In this document: piece by piece, positions 1-5,026 of the stretch
Numbering within the stretch: the first letter of the stretch is position 1
Layout of the letters: every line of letters begins with the position of its first letter
NCBI GenBank assembly: GCA_046153985.1
Contig: JBJXFD010000667.1
Span: forward strand, 1 to 5,939
Source of the DNA: JABWAJ01 sp046153985
GTDB lineage: Bacteria; Bacteroidota; Bacteroidia; Chitinophagales; Saprospiraceae
Length of the DNA stretch: 5,939 nucleotides
Reading direction: 5' to 3'
The notes under the pieces: generated by a model
What the model saw: only the letters and a program-made list of their open reading frames with translations
The model's database searches: none
What the model was told of the DNA's origin: nothing
Program-made: the position numbers and the translations under genes

Positions 1-10
1 CCTAAAAACG

Positions 11-45
11 AAAAAGGCCAGCGTGTGAAACGCTGACCTTTTTTT
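11..45 (-). terminator. Rho-independent terminator of the tRNA-Gln transcript
   Basis: Two 13-nt arms (11-23 and 31-43) pair over their whole length except for one C/A mismatch, around a 7-nt loop. The arms end in runs of A and T, so the hairpin is followed by a T-tract on either strand. It begins only two bases beyond the 3' end of the tRNA on the minus strand, so its obvious role is to end the tRNA transcript. It could also stop transcription entering from the left on the plus strand. Confidence 0.8.
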
Positions 46-46
46 G

Positions 47-117
47 TAGACCCGCAAGGATTCGAACCTAGACAAGCAGAACCAAAATCTGATGTGCTAC
101 CATTACACTACGGGTCT
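47..117 (-). tRNA. tRNA-Gln, anticodon TTG
   Basis: On the minus strand the sequence folds as a 71-nt cloverleaf. The 7-bp acceptor stem (AGACCCG with CGGGTCT) is perfect. The D arm has a 3-bp GTG/CAC stem. The anticodon loop TTTTGGT places TTG at positions 34-36, which reads CAA glutamine codons. The T arm has the TTCGAAT loop. The outer pair of the anticodon stem and one T-stem pair do not match in my fold. The discriminator is A and the 3' CCA is not encoded, so it must be added after transcription. It is a single gene with its own promoter and terminator rather than part of a tRNA cluster. Confidence 0.95.
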
Positions 118-155
118 TTATAGCAACTGATTTGCTACAGCCGTTTAAAGCGCTG

Positions 156-182
156 CAAAATTACAACAAAACACAAAACCAA
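156..182 (-). promoter_or_regulatory. Probable Bacteroidota-type promoter of tRNA-Gln
   Basis: On the minus strand TAATTTTG (156-163) matches the Bacteroidota -7 consensus TAnnTTTG exactly. A TTG within a T-rich stretch (180-182) lies 16 nt upstream and can serve as the -33 element, although the spacing is a little short. Transcription would start near 149 and give a leader of about 30 nt before the mature tRNA 5' end at 117. The match is by eye against a short, degenerate consensus. Confidence 0.5.
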
Positions 183-196
183 AAAGGTTCCGGCGA

Positions 197-226
197 AAAA
201 AAATTAGCGAAGCGGCTGATTTTTTT
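197..226. terminator. Bidirectional hairpin with A/T tracts
   Basis: Arms 197-208 and 215-226 pair over 12 positions, with one G-U wobble in the plus-strand RNA, around the 6-nt loop GAAGCG. Seven A's lie on one side and seven T's on the other, so it looks like an intrinsic terminator on both strands. It lies between the terminator of the DksA-like gene (262-298) and the tRNA promoter, and so would be a second barrier protecting the tRNA promoter from read-through. Confidence 0.6.
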
Positions 227-261
227 CAAAGCCCAATGCTAAACGAAGTAAAAAAGATCAT

Positions 262-298
262 AAAAACGCCGGAACGAGAACCTCGCTCCGGCGTTTTT
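262..298 (-). terminator. Strong terminator of the DksA-like gene
   Basis: A perfect 12-bp stem (262-273 with 287-298, core CGCCGGA) continues after one mismatch for four more pairs (275-278 with 282-285) and closes on a 3-nt loop. A run of five T's follows on either strand. Outside it, AGATCA and TGATCT extend the inverted repeat further. It begins 24 bases beyond the stop codon of the minus-strand gene, the usual position for an intrinsic terminator. Confidence 0.85.
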
Positions 299-322
299 GC
301 CTGATCTCTAACACACTATACG

Positions 323-997
323 CTAATAGTCGTCCGACATTTTATCTTCATCGCTGAAGGTGTCGAAGTCAATGTCGTCGCTTTCAGCGATGTCGTCTTC
401 TTCTTTGTCGTAGTCAAAATCAATATCGTTGAACTCGCGATCGAATTCGATGTCATCTTCTTCTTTCACTGCCGATTTGGCGGCTGCCGGATTCGTAGGT
501 GATTTTTTGATCACCTTGGTAATGATTTTCGGCGTGGCCGGCGCGGGCGCTTCGGACTCTGCTTTTTGGATATAAGGCGTTTTGTTGATTTTGGTCACCG
601 TTTTCTCCTCCGTTTGCTTTTGCTCCTCGTTTTTCGCGAGCACGCTTTTGGTGGTTGTGGGGACGGCCAGCAAGCGGCGTTTGTCAATTAGTTCGCCGGT
701 AATGATGCAAATCCCGTAGGTCTTGTTTTTGATCCTGACGAGTGCGTTCTCCAAATCCTGGATATACTTTCGCTGGCGGATGGCCATCGTATTGAGCATT
801 TCAACTTCATTGTTGATGCTGCTGTCATCCATCCAGTCGCCACCGTGTTCATCTCCTGTGTTTTCAGTGATTTCCCAGATTTGCTCCTGGAGCTTTTGGA
901 GTTGCTCGCGTGAATTGTCCAACTTCGTTGTGACAAGGGTCTTGAATTCCGCCAGTTCTTCGTCGGGGTATCTAGCCGTTCCGGATATTTCAGACAT
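323..997 (-). CDS. DksA/TraR-family transcription regulator with a long acidic tail
   Basis: Members of the DksA/TraR family bind the secondary channel of RNA polymerase and tune promoter choice; this is family knowledge. The 224-residue product shows a helical coiled-coil region (about 14-90), a tip rich in Asp (D54, D57, D58), and the family's C-terminal signature KTYGICIITGELIDKRRLLAVP (92-113). Only one of the four zinc-binding cysteines of classical DksA remains (C97), as is common in Bacteroidota relatives as far as I recall. From about residue 123 the sequence becomes low in complexity: a basic, Ala/Pro-rich linker, then an acidic stretch (179-224) with 25 Asp/Glu in 46 residues and repeated DIDFD motifs. 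Typical relatives stop near 125 residues. I chose ATG 997 rather than the upstream ATG at 1054, because the extra 19 residues are hydrophobic and unlike the family N-terminus. A terminator follows the stop. Confidence 0.85.
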   Translation of the reverse strand: MSEISGTARYPDEELAEFKTLVTTKLDNSREQLQKLQEQIWEITENTGDEHGGDWMDDSSINNEVEMLNTMAIRQRKYIQDLENALVRIKNKTYGICIITGELIDKRRLLAVPTTTKSVLAKNEEQKQTEEKTVTKINKTPYIQKAESEAPAPATPKIITKVIKKSPTNPAAAKSAVKEEDDIEFDREFNDIDFDYDKEEDDIAESDDIDFDTFSDEDKMSDDY

Positions 998-1095
998 GGC
1001 AAGTCTTGTTTTGTTGTAAATTAATGTAATGAAAAAATGGCAACCCATTCCCAAACGAATTGATTGCGTTTGGCAACGAGCGCCAAATTTTAGCG

Positions 1096-1128
1096 CGAAA
1101 TTAGTTATTTTTTATTCTCCGCTACCAA
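1096..1128 (-). promoter_or_regulatory. Possible promoter of the DksA-like gene
   Basis: On the minus strand TAATTTCG (1096-1103) matches seven of eight positions of the -7 box layout TAnnTTTG, and a TTG (1126-1128) lies 22 nt upstream as a possible -33 element. The resulting leader would be about 90 nt. A nearby TAAAATTTG is another candidate but has one base too many. The evidence is weak. Confidence 0.25.
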
Positions 1129-1219
1129 GATTTTTTTTTAATGGAAGATCAGGTACGACGGATTGGGAGCCGCACGCCGGGAATTAGCCCGACGTACGTA
1201 TCACTTAGCAAGCAAGCAC

Positions 1220-1441
1220 TTAGAATTGAAACAAACTACCCAGACGTTGCAGCAGCGGTTTGCGTCTGCTCGGCTTTTCAGCGTTTTCCTTCTGTTCGTT
1301 GTCGGCAAAAGGCTTGGCTTGAGGCAGGTCTTTCAATTGCCCTTCGGCATTGAGGGCAACGTACGGTTGCATTTCTTCCCCGCAAAACTCTTCGAAACCT
1401 TCGGAGAAGTTCTGCTCTTTCGTTCTTTTTAAGGCAGGCAT
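1220..1441 (-). CDS. Small hypothetical protein, 73 residues
   Basis: I do not recognise this protein. It begins MPALKRTKEQNFSEGFEEF and ends in QRLGSLFQF. It is highly charged and hydrophilic, has one cysteine (C20) and a Lys/Arg-rich segment near residues 51-60, and shows no signal peptide or membrane segment. I prefer this frame to the two overlapping plus-strand frames because its codons look used (GAA, GCC, CTG, AAA, CAG mixed normally) and the product is compositionally balanced, whereas the plus-strand products are rich in Phe, Arg and Cys. It has the same orientation as the DksA-like gene, 222 bp upstream of it. A near-match to the -7 box (TATATTTC on the minus strand, 1468-1475) lies 27 bp before the start, without a well-placed -33 element. 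No terminator is evident. Confidence 0.6.
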   Translation of the reverse strand: MPALKRTKEQNFSEGFEEFCGEEMQPYVALNAEGQLKDLPQAKPFADNEQKENAEKPSRRKPLLQRLGSLFQF

Positions 1442-1911
1442 TAGGAATTATGTATTTGGATGTTCAAGAAATATAGTGTTCAACTGTTGCAATGTAATGA
1501 AAATTTCAATAACTTCTGAAAAAAAAGACAGCTTTTAACGGCGTCTTAACAAGATGAATGCATTTTCTTCAGAAAGCTTTTTTAAATAACGCAAAAACGA
1601 GAAAAAGGGCTGCCTGAAACACCAGATATTTGCAATATTTTTTCTCACAAAAGTCTGATTGCCAAAAACTCAATGCCGCCACGGTTAGCCCTGCTGCGCA
1701 AAGTCGCGTACCTTATTTATAGACGCTGGTAAACAACGCATGGATACAGATTTCTGTTTCTTATTTGCACATTTTTTTTTGATCTTTTTACACAGCGCGA
1801 ATCGCTCATTTTCTGCACGTTACGATCGGACAGCCCCTGAGAAAGCGTTTGGCGCCTGTAAATCGAACGTTAAATCTTGAAATTGGGTGCATTCTGTGGG
1901 CGCTGCCGGAA
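1442..1911. other. Intergenic stretch without a recognisable gene
   Basis: This stretch separates the minus-strand small protein from the plus-strand ATP-grasp gene, so it should hold the leaders of both. It is AT-rich with several A and T runs (for example 1768-1780). I see no tRNA, no recognisable structured RNA, no convincing terminator and no credible ORF. The 13-nt string AATGTAATGAAAA at 1491-1503 also occurs at 1023-1035. Confidence 0.6.
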
Positions 1912-1919
1912 TAACTTTG
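1912..1919 (+). promoter_or_regulatory. -7 box of the ATP-grasp gene promoter
   Basis: TAACTTTG fits the Bacteroidota -7 consensus TAnnTTTG exactly and ends 23 bp before ATG 1943. Transcription would start near 1925, leaving a short A-rich leader of the kind common in this phylum. The -33 element is poor: TTC at 1892-1894 is at about the right distance, and no TTG is well placed. The box lies downstream of the possible TTG start at 1877, which argues that the protein starts at 1943. Confidence 0.5.
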
Positions 1920-1942
1920 GGCAAAATAAAAACACAACCTGC

Positions 1943-3406
1943 ATGAGCGATGCCGTTCCCCAATCGAAAACAGTAGCCAAAATGATCCATCCCGGAGAGT
2001 TTGAGGCGTTGAACCACTGGTATCCCAGGGCGCTCAATGCCACCATCCACCCGATGGTGAACTTTTTCCTTTTTCTGGGGCAGGAACGCATCATCAGCCG
2101 CTATTGTCATTTGCATCCGACCGTTGATGGCGACGCTTTGCGTGAAATCCTCAATTACCGCTGCAAATATTTTCTCTGGGCCGGCGCCGATTTGCTGAAT
2201 GTGACCTCCGCCGGGGGCAAACGCCAGATGGTGGTCATTGAAAACAACTCCTGTCCTTCCGGCCAAAAATCCATGCCCTGGGTGGAAGACAGCCAGGAAC
2301 AGGGCAGCTACCGCTGGCTGGTGGAACGCTCTTTCAAGCCTTTTGCCGGAAAAAGCAAGCGCTCCGCCATACCCGGCGCGCTCGCAGTAATCTACGATAA
2401 AAACCCGATGGAAGCTTCCGGGTATGCTGCCGTCATTGCGGATGTGATGAAAGAACCGGTCTATTATGCCGATTTTTACGAAAACGACAAAGATCCCGCG
2501 GTTCGGTTTGAAGACGGGATTATGTACGTCCGCGACGAAAAAGAGGAATGGCATCCGATTCGCGCCGCTTTTCGCTACCTGACCCAGCGCCCCTGGAACC
2601 GCCTGCCGCTGCACAGTAAAACCCGGATTTTTAACCCCATCATTGCCTGTTTGGCTGGTGGCCGCAACAAAATGGTTGCCGCCAAGGCGTACGATATTTT
2701 TAATACGGAACTGGCAGAAAGCGGCCTGAAAATCAACGTACCGGAAACCATCTGGGACGTGAGCAAAAACGAAGTGCCGCTGTGGGTGAAAAAGATGGGC
2801 GGGCACGCAGTGGTGAAAGTGCCGTACAGCAATGCGGGACAGGGCGTTTACACCATTGTGAGCAAAGAAGAATTGGACGCTTTTATGAGCCTGGATTTTC
2901 CTTACGACCGCTTTATCGTCCAGAGTCTGGTGGGCAACTACCACTGGAGTTCTGCCGGTCCGAAAGGGAAATTGTACCATGTGGGCACCATCCCCAACTC
3001 GAAAGGGAAAACATACGTGGCCGACCTGCGCATGATGGTCAGTTCCAGCGACCAGGGCATTCGCCCGCTCTGCGTGTATGCCCGTCGCGCGAAAAAACCG
3101 CTGGAAGACCAGATAGAAGACGGTGTGCAGTCGTGGGACATGCTGGGCACCAACCTGTCGTTTAAAAATCCGGACGGCTCCTGGGGCAGCGACACCGACC
3201 GCTTAGTGCTGATGGACCGGCGCGATTTCAACAAACTCGGCATCGGCCTCGACGACCTCATCGAAGCCTATATCCAAACCGTGCTTTCCATGGTGGCCAT
3301 AGACCAAATGGCGCAAACGCTGATGAACAAACAGGGCAAATTCCGGATGCGGCTGTTTCAGTCGCTGAATAATGACGATGCGTTGATTTCGGAGATTATG
3401 CGGTAG
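1943..3406 (+). CDS. Circularly permuted ATP-grasp-like ligase, 487 residues
   Basis: ATP-grasp enzymes join a carboxylate to an amine or thiol through an acyl-phosphate, using ATP and Mg2+. The order of motifs here fits the circularly permuted group (CP_ATPgrasp, COG2308-like). A metal-binding motif that normally sits at the C-terminus appears early, as VVIENNSCPSGQKSMPW (97-113), comparable to the E-D-N-x-x-x-PSG motif of that group. Next come a central segment (145-215) and NPIIACLAGGRNKMVAAKAY (231-250, with K243 comparable to the family's DDK). A Gly-rich nucleotide loop follows, VVKVPYSNAGQGVYTI (290-305, K292), then a DLRMMV strand (361-366) and VYARRA (378-383). The length is that of the family (about 470-490). 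There is no signal peptide or membrane segment, so it is probably cytoplasmic. ATG 1943 is preferred to TTG 1877 because of the promoter box and A-rich leader between them. A zinc hydrolase follows on the same strand 244 bp downstream. The alpha-E and transglutaminase partners common for this family are not in the window. The substrate is unknown; the family call is from memory of motifs. Confidence 0.75.
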   Translation: MSDAVPQSKTVAKMIHPGEFEALNHWYPRALNATIHPMVNFFLFLGQERIISRYCHLHPTVDGDALREILNYRCKYFLWAGADLLNVTSAGGKRQMVVIENNSCPSGQKSMPWVEDSQEQGSYRWLVERSFKPFAGKSKRSAIPGALAVIYDKNPMEASGYAAVIADVMKEPVYYADFYENDKDPAVRFEDGIMYVRDEKEEWHPIRAAFRYLTQRPWNRLPLHSKTRIFNPIIACLAGGRNKMVAAKAYDIFNTELAESGLKINVPETIWDVSKNEVPLWVKKMGGHAVVKVPYSNAGQGVYTIVSKEELDAFMSLDFPYDRFIVQSLVGNYHWSSAGPKGKLYHVGTIPNSKGKTYVADLRMMVSSSDQGIRPLCVYARRAKKPLEDQIEDGVQSWDMLGTNLSFKNPDGSWGSDTDRLVLMDRRDFNKLGIGLDDLIEAYIQTVLSMVAIDQMAQTLMNKQGKFRMRLFQSLNNDDALISEIMR

Positions 3407-3413
3407 GGGAGGT

Positions 3414-3566
3414 GGTTATTAGTTATTGGTTACGGGTTATTGGGCTGTTCTCGCATCCTTCTTTCTGGTTATTTGTTATTGGTTACTGGTTATTGGTCTG
3501 TTTTCGCATCCTTCTTTCTGGTTATTTGTTATTGGTTACGGGTTATTGGGTTGTACTTGCATCTTC
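3414..3566 (+). repeat. 53-bp tandem repeat, about 2.9 copies
   Basis: Units run 3414-3466, 3467-3519 and 3520-3566 (the last one incomplete). Each starts with a block of GGTTATT-like heptamers (for example GGTTATT, AGTTATT, GGTTACG, GGTTATT) and ends, in the first two, with CGCATCCTTCTTTCT. Copies differ at only a few positions, so the expansion looks recent. The array begins 7 bp beyond the ATP-grasp stop codon. The unit length is not a multiple of three, so no constant peptide is encoded. Confidence 0.9.
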
Positions 3567-3608
3567 AAATCTTCAAATCCTCAAATCTTCGAATTTTCAA
3601 ATCCCCAA
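3561..3608 (+). repeat. 8-bp tandem repeat, six copies, abutting the hydrolase promoter
   Basis: Six consecutive octamers: ATCTTCAA, ATCTTCAA, ATCCTCAA, ATCTTCGA, ATTTTCAA and ATCCCCAA. The first two are identical and the others differ by one or two bases. The array ends 6 bp before the -7 box at 3615, so the -33 region of that promoter lies inside the last copies. It overlaps the end of the third 53-bp unit by a few bases. Confidence 0.85.
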
Positions 3609-3614
3609 ATTGAC

Positions 3615-3622
3615 TATCTTTG
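3615..3622 (+). promoter_or_regulatory. -7 box of the hydrolase gene promoter
   Basis: TATCTTTG is an exact match to TAnnTTTG and is the same octamer found, on the opposite strand, before the sigma factor gene (5720-5727). It ends 28 bp before ATG 3651, and the leader is A-rich with no Shine-Dalgarno site. No clean TTG lies at -33; that position falls in the octamer array. It suggests the hydrolase can be transcribed separately from the ATP-grasp gene. Confidence 0.55.
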
Positions 3623-3650
3623 AACATCCAAATTTGTCAAGCACGAAAAA

Positions 3651-4631
3651 ATGAACCAACCGCCGTTAATGCCGGGTGTGGAAGCACCCATCGTACAGGA
3701 ATTGAACATAGAAGCCGTCGCGCCGGGAACCATTGCCCGGCTTTGGGTACAGGTTATTTCAGATGGATTAGGACAGCCGATTTGTATCCCGGTAATTGTA
3801 GCAAGAGGCGCCAGACCGGGTAAAACCCTGGGCCTGACTGCAGCCCTGCACGGCAACGAACTCAATGGCATTCCCATCATTCAACGGTTGTTTCGTCAAC
3901 TTGATCCTTTGCGGCTTTCCGGCACGATCATCGGCATTCCGGTTGTGAATGCGCCGTCGTTTCTTCAACAGGAGCGCCTTTATTTAGATGGCCGGGACCT
4001 CAATCACCTCATGCCCGGGCGCCCCAACGGCAGCGCCAGCGAGGTCTATGCCTACAATGTTTTCAACTGTTTTGTTGGTCAGTTGGACTACCTGATTGAT
4101 TTGCACACGGCGAGTTCCGGCAGAATCAACAGTTTCTACGTCCGCGCTGACATGAACAATCCGGAAACGCGGGAAGCTGCACTGCTTCAAAACCCGCAAA
4201 TCATTGTACACAACCCGCCTTCCGACGGCACCCTTCGCGGGGCCGCCACTGCACGCGGGGTGCGCTCCATTACGCTGGAATTGGGAGATCCCAACGTTTT
4301 TCAAAAAAACCTGATCAGCGCAGGGCTGGCTGGTATCCAAAACTTGATGATCCACTTAGGGATGATAGAGGGCATCCTCGTTCCGCCTTTGCATCCGCCG
4401 GTTTTGTGCCGGAAATCCTATTGGCTTTACGCCGACGAGGGCGGGATCCTCACCGTGCGCCCAAATCTGACCGAATTTTTGGAAAAAGGACAGCGGATTG
4501 CGTCTGTTCGCAATATTTTCGGCGACTTAGTGAAGACTTACGACGCACCGGAAGCAGGTATTGTGATCGGAAAAAGTGTCAATCCGGTAAACCACAGCGG
4601 GGGAAGGATTTTGCATTTGGGAGAAGTATAG
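3651..4631 (+). CDS. Succinylglutamate desuccinylase/aspartoacylase-family zinc hydrolase, 326 residues
   Basis: This family (AstE/AspA, related to M14 carboxypeptidases) cleaves the amide bond of N-acyl amino acids or similar compounds with one zinc ion. The zinc ligands are visible: H67 and E70 in AALHGNELNG, and H152 in YLIDLHTASSG. E210 in SITLELGDP is in the place of the catalytic glutamate. After the catalytic domain comes a C-terminal beta-rich domain (about 250-326), with a GILTVRPNLTEFLEKGQRIA segment and APEAGIVIG, as in the bacterial COG3608 members. The length is normal for that group. One deviation stands out: the DLNR motif that helps hold the substrate carboxylate is DLNHLMPG here (116-123), so Arg is replaced by H119. 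There is no signal peptide, so it is probably cytoplasmic. ATG 3651 follows the promoter box at a normal distance. It is flanked by repeat arrays on both sides. Function beside the ATP-grasp ligase is inferred, not shown. Confidence 0.88.
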   Translation: MNQPPLMPGVEAPIVQELNIEAVAPGTIARLWVQVISDGLGQPICIPVIVARGARPGKTLGLTAALHGNELNGIPIIQRLFRQLDPLRLSGTIIGIPVVNAPSFLQQERLYLDGRDLNHLMPGRPNGSASEVYAYNVFNCFVGQLDYLIDLHTASSGRINSFYVRADMNNPETREAALLQNPQIIVHNPPSDGTLRGAATARGVRSITLELGDPNVFQKNLISAGLAGIQNLMIHLGMIEGILVPPLHPPVLCRKSYWLYADEGGILTVRPNLTEFLEKGQRIASVRNIFGDLVKTYDAPEAGIVIGKSVNPVNHSGGRILHLGEV

Positions 4632-4635
4632 GTCA

Positions 4636-4718
4636 GTTGGCAGTCTTTCAGTTGGCAGTTGGCAGGGTAGGAGTTGGCAGTCTTTTCAGTTGGCAGTTGG
4701 CAGGGGAGGAGTTGGCAG
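4636..4718 (+). repeat. GTTGGCAG tandem array, forward arm
   Basis: Seven copies of GTTGGCAG start at 4636, 4651, 4658, 4673, 4689, 4696 and 4711. They are organised as a higher-order unit of 37-38 bp repeated about 2.3 times: one single copy, a short pyrimidine-rich spacer, an overlapping double copy, and a GGTAGGA or GGGAGGA spacer. The array begins 4 bp after the hydrolase stop codon. The same motif appears inverted at 4899-5017. Confidence 0.9.
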
Positions 4719-4779
4719 TTTTGGTTGTGGAAATTTGGGAAAGTGATCTATTTATCGAGTTGGTAGATGGCCATAAATA

Positions 4780-4822
4780 CAATTGGCAGTTTCGGGTCAA
4801 AATGACTCAAAACTGCCAATTG
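4780..4822. repeat. Near-perfect 43-nt hairpin at the centre of the inverted arrays
   Basis: CAATTGGCAGTTT (4780-4792) and AAACTGCCAATTG (4810-4822) are exact reverse complements. After one C/A mismatch the stem continues for six more pairs, one of them G-T (4794-4799 with 4803-4808), and closes on the loop AAA. The arms contain the core TTGGCAG/CTGCCAA of the flanking arrays. No T-tract follows on the plus strand; on the minus strand a weak run of T precedes it rather than follows. It could still act as a transcript end or stabiliser for the convergent genes. Confidence 0.85.
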
Positions 4823-4898
4823 AAGAAAAACTAAAAGGTTTAATATAATTACGATATTATCAATCTTTGATTAACAGCACTTTGCAATCTAACACTGA

Positions 4899-5017
4899 CT
4901 GCCAACTGTTCTCCTGCCAACTGCCACCTGTATAGTCGGTAACCAACATTTTGAACACTAAACTTGACTGCCAACTGTTCTCCTGCCAACTGCCAACTGT
5001 TTTATTTTCCTGCCAAC
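4899..5017 (-). repeat. GTTGGCAG array, inverted arm (reads CTGCCAAC on plus)
   Basis: Exact CTGCCAAC copies start at 4899, 4914, 4968, 4983, 4990 and 5010, with a degenerate copy (CTGCCACC) at 4921. Two larger units of about 41 bp (4891-4931 and 4960-5000) are almost identical, each with one copy, a TGTTCTC spacer and an overlapping double copy. The arrangement is a reverse complement of the forward arm at 4636-4718. The array ends 9 bp from the sigma factor stop codon. Confidence 0.9.
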
Positions 5018-5026
5018 TGTTTTTTT

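Noticed and set aside
1141..1432. Two overlapping plus-strand frames of 70 and 89 residues
   Set aside because: They oppose the better-coded minus-strand small gene and their products are Arg/Phe/Cys-rich without a start context.
1877..1942. 22-residue N-terminal extension of the ATP-grasp protein from a TTG codon
   Set aside because: The exact -7 box at 1912-1919 lies inside it, and the ATG at 1943 follows an A-rich leader; the extension has no family-like features.
1820..2980. 386-residue frame on the minus strand opposite the ATP-grasp gene
   Set aside because: It is antisense to a gene with clear motifs; its product is rich in His, Phe and Val, with no family resemblance, as expected of a mirrored codon frame.
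3412..3654. Plus-strand frames over the 53-bp repeats encoding hydrophobic Trp/Leu/Val-rich peptides
   Set aside because: They are translations of the repeat itself; the unit is not a multiple of three, so each copy is read in another frame, and two frames are open at once.
4406..4834. 142-residue plus-strand frame overlapping the end of the hydrolase gene
   Set aside because: Its first half is a shifted frame of the hydrolase and its second half is repeat DNA; only the short 4726-4780 piece was kept, as a speculative remnant.
4636..5017. CRISPR array
   Set aside because: The repeated word is only 8 nt, the spacers are short and themselves repeated, copies occur in both orientations, and no cas gene is nearby.
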